Program-made: the position numbers and the translations under genes
Notes under the pieces: generated by a model
Told to the model about the DNA's origin: nothing
The model's database searches: none
The model's input: the letters and a program-made list of their open reading frames with translations, nothing else
Part shown: in pieces, positions 40,266-54,190 of the stretch
How positions within the stretch are numbered: the stretch's first letter is position 1
How the letters are laid out: each line of letters begins with the position of its first letter
DNA from: Hydractinia symbiolongicarpus
Taxonomy: Eukaryota > Cnidaria > Hydrozoa > Anthoathecata > Hydractiniidae
Length of the DNA: 64,000 nt
NCBI RefSeq assembly: GCF_029227915.1
Contig: NC_079881.1
Location: 13,803,501 to 13,867,500 of the forward strand
Reading direction: 5' to 3'

Positions 40266-40612
40266 TCTACTTAAGGAAAGTATTTTCGTATATAAGACTT
40301 ATTTCAACTTTAAGAATATTTGAAATGAAGTTTCAACCCAATTCAGTTTTAATATTTAAAATTTTTACTGTCTACATAACGATGGTATTTTCACACATAA
40401 GACTTTTAATATTTAAGGATATGTGAAATGACATTTAAACGAAATTCAATTTTGATATTTCAATATTGTAATGTCTACTTGAGGAAGGTATTTTCGTATA
40501 TAAGACTTACTTTAACTTAAAGAATATTTTAAATAAAATTTTAAGTCTACTAAAAGAAGATATTTTCGTATATAAGACTTATTTTAACTTTAAGAATATT
40601 TTAAATGAAATT
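40266..40612. repeat. Segment of the 9-kb family placed 31 kb away
   Basis: Four monomers or parts match 9047-9390 and 10418-10760, including AAGTTTCAACCC, CTTTTAATATTTAAGG, CATTTAAACG, CTTGAGGAAGG and the 72-bp truncated B at 40474-40545. Neighbouring sequence on both sides belongs to a different sub-family, so this is an island inside the 37-42 kb block. Confidence 0.9.
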
Positions 40613-40743
40613 TTAATCAAATTCGATAATTTTGTTACTGTCTACTAAACGATGGTACTTTCGTACGTAAGACTTTCACTATTAAATAACATGTGAAATG
40701 ACATTTTAACGAAATTCGATTTTGATATTTCAATATTGTAATG

Positions 40744-41565
40744 TCTACTTAAGGAAGGTATTTTTGGACATACGACTTATCAACATTTAAGAATATGTGA
40801 AATGACATTCTAACGAAATTCAATTTTGATATTTCAATATTGTATGGTGTACTTAAGGAAGGTATTTTCGTATATAAGACTTACTTTAACTTTAAGAAAA
40901 TTTTAAATGAAATTTTAATCAAATTCGATAATTTTGTTACTGTCTACTAAACGATGGTACTTTCGTACGTAGGACTTTCAATATTAAAGAATATGTGAAA
41001 TGACATTTTAACGAAATTCGATTTTGGTATTTCAATATTGTAATGTCTACTTAAGGAAGGTATTTTTGGACATACGACTTATCAACATTTAAGAATATGT
41101 GAAATGACATTCTAACGAAATTCAATTTCGGTATTTCAGTATTGTAATGTCTACTTAAGGAAAGTATTTTCGTATATAAGACTTTTTTCAACTTTAAGTA
41201 TATTTGAAATGAAGTTTTAACCCAATTCAGTTTTCATATTTAAATTTTTTACTGTCTACTTAACGATGGTATTTTCGCACATAAGACTTTCAACATTTAA
41301 GGATATGTGAAATGACATTTTAACGAAATTCAATTTTAATATTTCAAAATTGTATTGTCTACTTAAGGAAGAAATTTTCGTATATAAGACTTACTGTAAC
41401 TTTAAGAATATTTTAAATGAAGTTTTAACCCAATTCAGTTTTCATTTTTAAATTTTTTACTGTCTACTTAACGATGGTATTTTCACACATAAGACTTTCA
41501 ACATTTAAGAATATGTGAAATAACATTCTAACGAAATTCAATTTTGATATTTCAATATTGTATTG
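40744..41565. repeat. 822-bp tandem duplication, copy 1
   Basis: Its length equals 510 plus a 312-bp A-B2-D module. Shared marks with the next copy are TGTATGGTGTACTTAAGG (40845, 41667), CGTACGTAGGACTTTC and GAAGAAATTTTCG. Confidence 0.91.
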
Positions 41566-42387
41566 TCTACTTAAGGAAGGTATTTTCGTATATAAGACTT
41601 ATCAACATTTAAGAATATGTGAAATGACATTCTAACGAAATTCAATTTTGATATTTCAATATTGTATGGTGTACTTAAGGAAGGTATTTTCGTATATAAG
41701 ACTTACTTTAACTTTAAGAAAATTTTAAATGAAATTTTAATCAAATTCGATAATTTTGTTACTGTCTACTAAACGATGGTACTTTCGTACGTAGGACTTT
41801 CAATATTAAAGAATATGTGAAATGACATTTTAACGAAATTCGATTTTGGTATTTCAATATTGTAATGTCTACTTAAGGAAGGTATTTTTGGACATACGAC
41901 TTATCAACATTTAAGAATATGTGAAATGACATTCTAACGAAATTCAATTTCGGTATTTCAGTATTGTAATGTCTACTTAAGGAAAGTATTTTCGTATATA
42001 AGACTTTTTTCAACTTTAAGTATATTTGAAATGAAGTTTTAACCCAATTCAGTTTTCATATTTAAATTTTTTACTGTCTACTTAACGATGGTATTTTCGC
42101 ACATAAGACTTTCAACATTTAAGGATATGTGAAATGACATTTTAACGAAATTCAATTTTAATATTTCAAAATTGTATTGTCTACTTAAGGAAGAAATTTT
42201 CGTATATAAGACTTACTGTAACTTTAAGAATATTTTAAATGAAGTTTTAACCCAATTCAGTTTTCATTTTTAAATTTTTTACTGTCTACTTAACGATGGT
42301 ATTTTCACACATAAGACTTTCAACATTTAAGAATATGTGAAATAACATTCTAACGAAATTCAATTTTGATATTTCAATATTGTATTG
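41566..42387. repeat. 822-bp tandem duplication, copy 2
   Basis: This repeats 40744-41565. Its first monomer (41566-41669) is a hybrid with a B head, CGTATATAAGACTTATCAAC, grafted on an A tail where copy 1 has a normal A monomer, so the crossover junction of the duplication is visible here. Confidence 0.91.
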
Positions 42388-45300
42388 TCTACTTAAGGAA
42401 GGTATTTTCGTATATAAGACTTACTTTAACTTTAAGAATATTCTAAATGAAATTTTAATCAAATTCGATAATTTTGTTACTGTCTACTAAACGATGGTAC
42501 TTTCGTACGTAAGACTTTCAATATTAAAAAATATGTGAAATGACATTTTAACGAAATTCGATATTGATATTTCAATATTGTAATGTCTACTTAAAGAAGG
42601 TATTTTTGCACATACGACTTATCAACATTTAAGAATATGTGAAATGACATTCTAACGAAATTCAATTTTGATATTTCAATATTGTAATGTCTACTTAAGG
42701 AAAGTATTTTCGTATAAAAGACTTATTTCAACTTTAAGAATATTTGAAATGAAGTTTTACCCCAATTCAGTTTTAATATTTAAATTTTTTACTGTCTACT
42801 TAACTATGGTAATTTTGGACATACGACTTATCAACATTTAAGAATATGTGAAATGACATTCTAACAAAATTCAATTTTGATATTTCAATATTGTAATGTC
42901 TACTTAAGGAAAGTATTTTCGTATATAAGACTTACTTTAACTTTAAGAATATTTTAAATGAAATTTTAACCAAATTCGATAATTTTGTTACTCTCTACTA
43001 AACGATGGTACTTTCGTACGTAAGACTTTCAATATTAAAGAATATGTGAAATGACATTTTAACGAAATTCGATTTTGATATTTCAATATTGTAATGTCTA
43101 CTTAAGGAAGGTATTTTTGGACATACGACTTATCAACATTTAAGAATATGTGAAATGACATTCTAACGAAATCCAATTTTGGTATTTCAATATTGTAATG
43201 TCTACTTAAGGAAAGTATTTTCGTATATAAGACTTATTTCAACTTTAAGAATATTTGAAATGAAGTTTTAACCCAATTCAGTTTTAATATTTAAATTTTT
43301 TACTGTCTACTTAACGATGATATTTTCGCACATAAGACTTTCAACATTCAAGGATATGTGAAATGACATTTTAACGAAATTCAATTTTGATATTTCAATA
43401 TTGTATTGTCTACTTAAGGAAGGTATTTTCGTATTTAAGACTTACTTTAACTTTAAGAATATTTTAAATGAAATTTTAATCAAATTCGATAACTTTGTTA
43501 CTGTCTACTAAACGATGGTACTTTCGTACGTAAGACTTTCAATATTAAAGAATATGTGAAATGACATTTTAACGAAATTCGATTTTGATATTTCAATATT
43601 GTAATGTCTACTTAAGGAAGATATTTTTGGACATACGACTTATCAACATTTAAGAATATGTGAAATGACATTCTAACGAATTTCAATTGTGATATTTCAA
43701 TATTGCAATGTCTACTTAAGGAAAGTATTTTCGTATATAAGACTTATTTCAACTTTAAGAATATTTGAAATGAAGTTTTAACCCAATTCAGTTTTAATAT
43801 TTAAAATTTTTACTGTCTACATAACGATGGTATTTTCACACATAAGACTTTCAACATTTAAGGATATGTGAAATGACATTTTAACGAAATTCACTTTTGA
43901 TATTTCAATATTGTATTGTCTACTTAAGGAAGGTATTTTCGTATATAAAACTTACTTTAACTTTAAGAATATTTTAAATGAAATTTTAATCAAATTCGAT
44001 AATTTTGTTACTGTCTACTACACGATGGTACTTTCGTACGTAAGACTTTCAATATTAAAGAATATGTGAAATGACATTTTAACGAAATTCGATTTTGATA
44101 TTTCAATATTGTAATGTCTACTTAAGGAAAGTATTTTCGTATATAAGACTTACTTTAACTTTAAGAATATTTTAAATGAAATTTTAACCAATTTCGACAA
44201 TTTTTTTACTGTCTACTAAGCGATGGTACTTTCGTACGTAAGACTTTTAATATTAAAGAATATGTGAAATGACATTTTAACGAAATTCGATTTTGATATT
44301 TCAATATTGTAATGTCTACTTAAGGAAGGTATTTTTGGACATACGACTTATCAACATTTAAGAATATGTGAAATGACATTCTAACGAAATTCAATTTTGG
44401 TATTTCAATATTATAATGTCTACTTAAGGAAAGTATTTTCGTATATAAGACTTTTTTCAACTTTAAGAATATTTGAAATAAAGTTTTAACCCAATTCAGT
44501 TTTCATATTTAAATTTTTTACTGTCTACTTAACGATGGTATTTTCAAACATAAGACTTTCAACATTTAGGGATATGTGAAATGACATTTTAACGAAATTC
44601 GATTTTGATATTTCAATATTGTAATGTCTACTTAAGGAAGGTATTTTCGTATATAAGACTTACTTTAACTTTAAGAAAATTTTAAATGAAATTTTAATCA
44701 AATTCGATAATTTTGTTACTGTCTACTAAACGATGGTACTTTCGTACGTAAGACTTTCACTATTAAATAATATGTGAAATGACATTTTAACGAAATTCGA
44801 TTTTGATATTTCAATATTGTAATGTCTACTTAAGGAAGGTATTTTTGGACATACGACTTATCAACATTTAAGAATATGTGAAATGACATTCTAACGAAAT
44901 TCAATTTTGATATTTCAATATTGTATGGTGTACTTAAGGAAGGTATTTTCGTATATAAGACTTTTTTCAACTTTAAGAATATTTGAAATGAAGTTTTAAC
45001 CCAATTCAGTTTTAATATTTAAATTTTTTACTGTCTACTTAACGATGATATTTTCGCACATAAGACTTTCAACATTCAAGGATATGTGAAATGAAATTTT
45101 AACGAAATTCGATTTTGATATTTCAATATTGTAATGTCTACTTAAGGAAGGTATTTTCGTATATATGACCTACTTTAACTTTAAGAAAATTTTAAATGAA
45201 ATTTTAATCAAATTCGATAATTTTGTTACTGTCTACTAAACGATGGTACTTTCGTACGTAAGACTTTCACTATTAAATAATATGTGAAATGACATTTTAA

Positions 45301-46250
45301 CGAAATTCGATTTTGATATTTCAATATTGTAATGTCTACTTAAGGAAGGTATTTTTGGACATACGACTTATCAACATTTAAGAATATGTGAAATGACATT
45401 CTAACGAAATTCAATTTTGATATTTCAATATTGTATGGTGTACTTAAGGAAGGTATTTTCGTATATAAGACTTACTTTAATTTTAAGAAAATTTTAAATG
45501 AAATTTTAATCAAATTCGATAAATTTGTTACTGTCTACTAAACGATGGTACTTTCGTACGTAGGACTTTCAATATTAAAGAATATGTGAAATGACATTTT
45601 AACGAAATTCGATTTTGGTATTTCAATATTGTAATGTCTACTTAAGGAAGGTATTTTTGGACATACGACTTATCAACATTTAAGAATATCTGAAATGACA
45701 TTCTAACGAAATTCAATTTCGGTATTTCAGTATTGTAATGTCTACTTAAGGAAAGTATTTTCGTATATAAGACTTTTTTCAACTTTAAGTATATTTGAAA
45801 TGAAGTTTTAACCCAATTCAGTTTTCATATTTAAATTTTTTACTGTCTACTTAACGATGGTATTTTTGCACATAAGACTTTCAACATTTAAGGATATGTG
45901 AAATGACATTTTAACGAAATTCAATTTTAATATTTCAAAATTGTATTGTCTACTTAAGGAAGAAATTTTCGTATATAAGACTTACTGTAACTTTAAGAAT
46001 ATCTTAAATGAAATTTTAATCAAATTCGATAATTTTTTTACTGTCTACTAAACGATGGTACTTTCGTACGTAAGACTTTCAATATTAAAAAATATGTGAA
46101 ATGACATTTTAACGAAATTCGATATTGATATTTCAATATTGTAATGTCTACTTAAAGAAGGTATTTTTGCACATACGACTTATCAACATTTAAGAATATG
46201 TGAAATGACATTCTAACGAAATTCAATTTTGATATTTCAATATTGTAATG
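42388..46250. repeat. 3.5-kb-period block, copy 2 of the threefold segment
   Basis: 42388-42689 is a 302-bp B-C-A run. 42690-46250 is the 3561-bp period that separates copies 2 and 3 of the large segment. From about 42460 to 45149 it matches about 46021 to 48710. After 45149 it holds a private tail resembling the 39.6-40.2 and 41.7-42.2 kb blocks, with TATGGTGTAC at 44926 and 45436, a 510-bp shift. No gene is present. Confidence 0.88.
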
Positions 46251-48710
46251 TCTACTTAAGGAAAGTATTTTCGTATAAAAGACTTATTTCAACTTTAAGA
46301 ATATTTGAAATGAAGTTTTACCCCAATTCAGTTTTAATATTTAAATTTTTTACTGTCTACTTAACTATGGTATTTTTGGACATACGACTTATCAACATTT
46401 AAGATTATGTGAAATGACATTCTAACGAAATTCAATTTTGATATTTCAATATTGTAATGTCTACCTAAGGAAAGTATTTTCGTATATAAGACTTACTTTA
46501 ACTTTAAGAATATTTTAAATGAAATTTTAACCAAATTCGATAATTTTGTTACTCTCTACTAAACGATGGTACTTTCGTACGTAAGACTTTCAATATTAAA
46601 GAATATGTGAAATGACATTTTAACGAAATTCGATTTTGATATTTCAATATTGTAATGTCTACTTAAGGAAGGTATTTTTGGACATACGACTTATCAACAT
46701 TTAAGAATATGTGAAATGACATTCTAACGAAATCCAATTTTGGTATTTCAATATTGTAATGTCTACTTAAGGAAAGTATTTTCGTATATAAGACTTATTT
46801 CAACTTTAAGAATATTTGAAATGAAGTTTTAACCCAATTCAGTTTTAATATTTAAATTTTTTACTGTCTACTTAACGATGATATTTTCGCACATAAGACT
46901 TTCAACATTCAAGGATATGTGAAATGACATTTTAACGAAATTCAATTTTGATATTTCAATATTGTATTGTCTACTTAAGGAAGGTATTTTCGTATTTAAG
47001 ACTTACTTTAACTTTAAGAATATTTTAAATGAAATTTTAATCAAATTCGATAACTTTGTTACTGTCTACTAAACGATGGTACTTTCGTACGTAAGACTTT
47101 CAATATTAAAGAATATGTGAAATGACATTTTAACGAAATTCGATTTTGATATTTCAATATTGTAATGTCTACTTAAGGAAGATATTTTTGGACATACGAC
47201 TTATCAACATTTAAGAATATGTGAAATGACATTCTAACGAATTTCAATTGTGGTATTTCAATATTGCAATGTCTACTTAAGGAAAGTATTTTCGTATATA
47301 AGACTTATTTCAACTTTAAGAATATTTGAAATGAAGTTTTAACCCAATTCAGTTTTAATATTTAAAATTTTTACTGTCTACATAACGATGGTATTTTCAC
47401 ACATAAGACTTTCAACATTTAAGGATATGTGAAATGACATTTTAACGAAATTCACTTTTGATATTTCAATATTGTATTGTCTACTTAAGGAAGGTATTTT
47501 CGTATATAAAACTTACTTTAACTTTAAGAATATTTTAAATGAAATTTTAATCAAATTCGATAATTTTGTTACTGTCTACTACACGATGGTACTTTCGTAC
47601 GTAAGACTTTCAATATTAAAGAATATGTGAAATGACATTTTAACGAAATTCGATTTTGATATTTCAATATTGTAATGTCTACTTAAGGAAAGTATTTTCG
47701 TATATAAGACTTACTTTAACTTTAAGAATATTTTAAATGAAATTTTAACCAATTTCGACAATTTTTTTACTGTCTACTAAGCGATGGTACTTTCGTACGT
47801 AAGACTTTTAATATTAAAGAATATGTGAAATGACATTTTAACGAAATTCGATTTTGATATTTCAATATTGTAATGTCTACTTAAGGAAGGTATTTTTGGA
47901 CATACGACTTATCAACATTTAAGAATATGTGAAATGACATTCTAACGAAATTCAATTTTGGTATTTCAATATTATAATGTCTACTTAAGGAAAGTATTTT
48001 CGTATATAAGACTTTTTTCAACTTTAAGAATATTTGAAATAAAGTTTTAACCCAATTCAGTTTTCATATTTAAATTTTTTACTGTCTACTTAACGATGGT
48101 ATTTTCAAACATAAGACTTTCAACATTTAGGGATATGTGAAATGACATTTTAACGAAATTCGATTTTGATATTTCAATATTGTAATGTCTACTTAAGGAA
48201 GGTATTTTCGTATATAAGACTTACTTTAACTTTAAGAAAATTTTAAATGAAATTTTAATCAAATTCGATAATTTTGTTACTGTCTACTAAACGATGGTAC
48301 TTTCGTACGTAAGACTTTCACTATTAAATAATATGTGAAATGACATTTTAACGAAATTCGATTTTGATATTTCAATATTGTAATGTCTACTTAAGGAAGG
48401 TATTTTTGGACATACGACTTATCAACATTTAAGAATATGTGAAATGACATTCTAACGAAATTCAATTTTGATATTTCAATATTGTATGGTGTACTTAAGG
48501 AAGGTATTTTCGTATATAAGACTTTTTTCAACTTTAAGAATATTTGAAATGAAGTTTTAACCCAATTCAGTTTTAATATTTAAATTTTTTACTGTCTACT
48601 TAACGATGATATTTTCGCACATAAGACTTTCAACATTCAAGGATATGTGAAGTGAAATTTTAACGAAATTCGATTTTGATATTTCAATATTGTAATGTCT
48701 ACTTAAGGAA
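46251..48710. repeat. Large segment present three times, copy 3
   Basis: This repeats 42690-45149 with a constant 3561-bp shift and few differences (CTACCTAAGG near 46465, TTGTGGTATTTC near 47250, GTGAAGTGAAATTTTAACG near 48647). It ends abruptly at GGAACGTAGTTTTGCACATA near 48710, where another sub-family starts. Confidence 0.91.
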
Positions 48711-50225
48711 CGTAGTTTTGCACATAACACTTATCAACATTAAAGAATATGTAAAATGACATTCTAACGAAATTCAATTTTGATATTTCAATATTGTAAT
48801 GTCTACTTAAGGAAGGTATTTTCGTATATAAAACTTACTTTAACTTTAAGAATATTTTAAATAAAATTTTTACCAAATTCGATAATTTTGTTACTGTCTG
48901 CTTAACGATGGTACTTTCGCACGTAAGACTTTCAATATTAAAGAATATATGAAATGACAATTTAACGAAATTCGATATTGATATTTCAATATTGTAATGT
49001 CTACTCAAGGAAAGTATTTTCGTATATAAGACTTATTTCAACTTTAAGAATATTTGAAATGAAGTTTTAACCCACTTCAGTTTTCATATTTAAATTTTTT
49101 GCTGTCTACTTAACGATGGTATTTTTGCACATAAGACTTTCAACATTTAAGGATATGTGAAATGGCATTTTAACGAAATTCAATTTTGATATTTCAATAT
49201 TGTAATGGCTACTTAAGGAAGGTATCTTCGTATATAAGACTTATTTCAACTTTAAGAATATTTGAAATGAAGTTTTAACCCAATTCAGTTTTAATGTTTA
49301 AATTTTTACTGTCTACATAACGATGGTATTTTCACACATAAGACTTTCAACATTTAAGGATCTGTAAAATGACATTTTAACGAAATTCAATTTTGATATT
49401 TCAATATTGTATTGTCTACTTAAGGAAGGTATTTTCGTATATAAGACTTACTTTAACTTCAAGAATATTTTAAATGAAATTTTAATCAAATTCGATAATT
49501 TTGTTACTGTCTACTAAACGATGGTACTTTCGTACGTAAGACTTTCAATATTAAAGAATATGTGAAATGACATTTTAACGAAATTCGATTTTGATATTTC
49601 AATATTGTAATGTCTACTTAAGGAAGGTATATTTAGACATACGACTTATCAACATTTAAGAATATGTGAAATGACATTCTAACGAATTTCAATTTTGATA
49701 TTTCAATATTGTAATGTCTACTTAAGGAAAGTATTTTCGTATATAAGACTTACTTTAACTTTAAGAATATTTTAAATGAAATTTTAACCAAATTCGACAA
49801 TTTTGTTACTGTCTACTAAGCGATGGTACTTTCGTACGTAAGACTTTCAATATTAAAGAATATGTGAAATGACATTTTAACGAAATTCGATTTTTATATT
49901 TCAATATTGTAATGGCTACTTAAGGAAGGTATCTTCGTATATAAGACTTATTTCAACTTTAAGAATATTTGAAATGAAGTTTTAACCCAATTCAGTTTTA
50001 ATGTTTAAATTTTTACTGTCTACATAACGATGGTATTTTCACACATAAGACTTTCAACATTTAAGGATCTGTAAAATGACATTTTAACGAAATTCAATTT
50101 TGATATTTCAATATTGTATTGTCTACTTAAGGAAGGTATATTTAGACATACGACTTATCAACATTTAAGAATATGTGAAATGACATTCTAACGAAATTCG
50201 ATTTTGATATTTCAATATTGTAATG
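48711..50225. repeat. Mosaic satellite segment
   Basis: 49000-49420 resembles 6790-7210 (ACTCAAGG, TTTTTTGCTGTCTAC, GGCTACTTAAGG and GGATCTGTAAAATG in the same order). Part of this, 49208-49420, recurs at 49915-50127 (shift 707), where it directly abuts a GGTATATTTAGACATACGAC A monomer. No gene is present. Confidence 0.85.
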
Positions 50226-51037
50226 TCTACTTAAGGAAGGTATATTTAGACATACGACTTATCAACATTTAAGAATATGTGAAATGACATTCTAACGAAT
50301 TTCAATTTTGATATTTCAATATTGTAATGTCTACTTAAGGAAAGTATTTTCGTATATAAGACTTACTTTAACTTTAAGAATATTTTAAATGAAATTTTAA
50401 CCAAATTCGACAATTTTGTTACTGTCTACTAAGCGATGGTACTTTCGTACGTAAGACTTTCAATATTAAAGAATATGTGAAATGACATTTTAACGAAATT
50501 CGATTTTTATATTTCAATATTGTAATGTCTACTTAAGGAAGATATTTTTGGACATACGACTTATCAACATTTAAGAATATGTGAAATGACATTCTAACGA
50601 AATTCAATTTTGGTATTTCAATATTGTAATGTCTACTTAAGGAAAGTATTTTCGTATATAAGACTTATTTCAACTTTAAGAATATTTGAAATGAAGTTTT
50701 AACCCAATTCAGTTTTAATATTTAAAATTTTTACTGTCTACATAACGATGGTATTTTCACACATAAGACTTTCAACATTTGAGGATATGTGAAATGACAT
50801 TTTAACGAAATTCAATTTTGATATTTCAATATTGTATTGTCTACTTAAGGAAGGTATCTTCGTATATAAGACTTACTTTAACTTTAAGAACATTTTAAAT
50901 GAAATTATAATCAAATTCAACAATTTTGTTACCGTCTACTAATCGATGGTACTTTCGTACGTAAGACTTTCAATATTAAAGAATATGTGAAATGACATTT
51001 TAACGAAATTCGATTTTGATATTTCAATATTGTAATG
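50226..51037. repeat. 812-bp tandem duplication, copy 1
   Basis: Eight monomers (302+510 = 812). Marks are GGTATATTTAGACATACGAC in A, CAAATTCGACAATTTTG in B, GATTTTTATATTTC in C, CATTTGAGGATATG in D and CTACTAATCGATGG in the second C. Confidence 0.92.
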
Positions 51038-51849
51038 TCTACTTAAGGAAGGTATATTTAGACATACGACTTATCAACATTTAAGAATATGTGAAATGAC
51101 ATTCTAACGAATTTCAATTTTGATATTTCAATATTGTAATGTCTACTTAAGGAAAGTATTTTCGTATATAAGACTTACTTTAACTTTAAGAATATTTTAA
51201 ATGAAATTTTAACCAAATTCGACAATTTTGTTACTGTCTACTAAGCGATGGTACTTTCGTACGTAAGACTTTCAATATTAAAGAATATGTGAAATGACAT
51301 TTTAACGAAATTCGATTTTTATATTTCAATATTGTAATGTCTACTTAAGGAAGATATTTTCGGACATACGACTTATCAACATTTAAGAATATGTGAAATG
51401 ACATTCTAACGAAATTCAATTTTGGTATTTCAATATTGTAATGTCTACTTAAGGAAAGTATTTTCGTATATAAGACTTATTTCAACTTTAAGAATATTTG
51501 AAATGAAGTTTTAACCCAATTCAGTTTTAATATTTAAAATTTTTACTGTCTACATAACGATGGTATTTTCACACATAAGACTTTCAACATTTGAGGATAT
51601 GTGAAATGACATTTTAACGAAATTCAATTTTGATATTTCATTATTGTATTGTCTACTTAAGGAAGGTATCTTCGTATATAAGACTTACTTTAACTTTAAG
51701 AACATTTTAAATGAAATTATAATCAAATTCAACAATTTTGTTACCGTCTACTAATCGATGGTACTTTCGTACGTAAGACTTTCAATATTAAAGAATATGT
51801 GAAACGACATATTAACGAAATTCGATTTTGATATTTCAATATTGTAATG
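51038..51849. repeat. 812-bp tandem duplication, copy 2
   Basis: This repeats 50226-51037 with small changes such as GATATTTTCGGACATACG near 51354 and TTTCATTATTG near 51638. The same block, continuing to 52164, is also found at 62874-64000. Confidence 0.92.
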
Positions 51850-52151
51850 TCTACTTAAGGAAAGTATTTTTGGACATACGATTTATCAACATTTAAGAAT
51901 ATGTGAAATGACATTGTAACGAATTTCAATTTTGATATTTCAATATTGTAATGTCTACTTAAGGAAAGTATTTTCGTATATAAGACTTACTTTAACTTTA
52001 AGAATATTTTAAATGAAATTTTAACCAAATTCGACAAATTTGTTACTGTCTACTAAGCGATGGTACTTTCGTACGTAAGACTTTCAATATTAAAGAACAT
52101 GTGAAATGAAATTTTAACGAAATTCGGTTTTGATATTTCAATATTGTAATG
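51850..52151. repeat. 302-bp A-B-C module
   Basis: One A-B-C trimer with CATACGATTTATC in A, TTCGACAAATTTG in B and AAATTCGGTTTTG in C. Its counterpart is 63686-63987. Confidence 0.88.
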
Positions 52152-52661
52152 TCCACTTAAGGAAGGTACTTTTGAACATACGACTTATCAACATTTAAGA
52201 ATATGTGAAATGACATTCTAACGAAATTCTATTTTGGTATTTCAATATTTTAATGTCTACTTAAGGAAAGTGTTTTCGTATATAAGACTTATTTCAACTT
52301 TAAGAATATTTGAAATGAAGTTTTAACCCAATTCAGTTTTAATATTTAAAATTTTTACTGTCTACATAACGATGGTATTTTCACACATAAGACTTTCAAC
52401 ATTTAAGGATTTATGAAATGACATTTTAACGAAATTCAATTTTGATATTTCAATATTGTATTGTCTACTTAAGGAAGGTATTTTCGTATATAAGACTTAC
52501 TTTAACTTTAAGAATATTTTAAATGAAATTTTAATCAAATTCGATAATTTTGTTACTGTCTACTAAACGATTGTACTTTCGTACGTAAGACTTTCAATAT
52601 TAAAGAATATGTGAAATGACATGTTAACGAAATTCGATTTTGATATTTCAATATTGTAATG
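52152..52661. repeat. 510-bp pentamer tandem pair, copy 1
   Basis: A-B2-D-B-C unit of exactly 510 bp. Marks shared with copy 2 are CTTTTGAACATACG, AAATTCTATTTTGG, AAGTGTTTTCG, AAGGATTTATGAAATG and ACGATTGTACTTTCG. Confidence 0.93.
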
Positions 52662-53171
52662 TATACTTAAGTAAGGCACTTTTGAACATACGACTTATCA
52701 ACATTTAAGAATATGTGAAATGACATTCTAACGAAATTCTATTTTGGTATTTCAATATTTTAATGTCTACTTAAGGAAAGTGTTTTCGTATATAAGACTT
52801 ATTTCAACTTTAAGAATATTTGAAATGAAGTTTTAACCCAATTCAGTTTTAATATTTAAAATTTTTACTGTCTACATAACGATGGTATTTTCACACATAA
52901 GACTTTCAACATTTAAGGATTTATGAAATGACATTTTAACGAAATTCAATTTTGATATTTCAATATTGTATTGTCTACTTAAGGAAGGTATTTTCGTATA
53001 TAAGACTTACTTTAACTTTAAGAATATTTTAAATGAAATTTTAATCAAATTCGATAATTTTGTTACTGTCTACTAAACGATTGTACTTTCGTACGTAAGA
53101 CTTTCAATATTAAAGAATATGTGAAATGACATTTTAACGAAATTCGATTTTGATATTTCAATATTGTAATG
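52662..53171. repeat. 510-bp pentamer tandem pair, copy 2
   Basis: Near-identical to 52152-52661. The first monomer differs at its start, TATACTTAAGTAAGGCACTT instead of TCCACTTAAGGAAGGTACTT, and the final C monomers differ at ACATGTTAACG versus ACATTTTAACG. Confidence 0.93.
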
Positions 53172-54087
53172 TCTACTTAAGGAAGGTATTTTTGGAGATA
53201 CGACTTATCAACATTTAAGAATATGTGAAATGACATTCTAACGAAATTCAATTTTGATATTTCAATGTTGTAATGTCTACTTAAGGAAAGTATTTTCTTA
53301 TATAAGACCTACTTTAACTTTAAGAATATTTTAAATGAAATTTTAACCAAATTCGATAATTTTGTTACTGTCTACTAAACGATGGTACTTTCGTACGTAA
53401 GACTTTAAATATTAAAGAATATGTAAAATGACATTTTAACGAAATTCGATTTTGATATTTCAATATTGTAATGTCTACTTAAGGAAGGTATTTTTGGACA
53501 TACGACTTATCAACATTTAAGAATATGTGAAATGACATTCTAACGAAATTCAATTTTGGTATTTCAATATTTTAATGTCTACTTAAGGAAAGGATTTTCG
53601 TATATAAGACTTTTTTCAACTTTAAGAATATTTGAAATGAAGTTTTAACCCAATTCAGTTTTCATATTTAAATTTTTTACTGTCTACTTAACGATGGTAT
53701 TTTCGCACATAAGACTTTCAACATTTAAGGATATGTGAAATGACATTTTAACGAAATTCGATTTTGATATTTCAATATTGTAATGTCTACTTAAGGAAGT
53801 TATTTTCGTATATAAGACTTATCAACATTTAAGAATATGTGAAATGACATTCTAACGAAATTCAATTTTGATATTTCAATATTGTAATGTCTACTTAAGG
53901 AAAGTATTTTCGTATATAAGACTTACTTTAACTTTAAGAATATTTTAAATGAAATTTTAACCAAATTCGATAATTTTGTTACTGTCTACTAAACGATGGT
54001 ACTTTAGTACGTAAGACTTTCAATATTAAAGAATATGTGAAATGACATTTTAACGAAATTCAATTTTGATATTTCAATATTGTAATG

Positions 54088-54190
54088 TCTACTTAAGGAA
54101 GATATTTTTGCACATACGACTTATCAACACTTAAGAATACGTGAAATGATATATTAACCAAATTCAATTTCGCAATTTAAATTTCTTTTG
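54088..54190 (+). repeat. Diverged monomer E1 (103 bp)
   Basis: E1 is an A-like head, GATATTTTTGCACATACGAC, followed by ACACTTAAGAATACGTGAAA and TTCGCAATTTAAATTTCTTT instead of the usual GATATTTCAATATTG end. Copies lie at 57864-57966 and 59506-59608. Confidence 0.9.
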
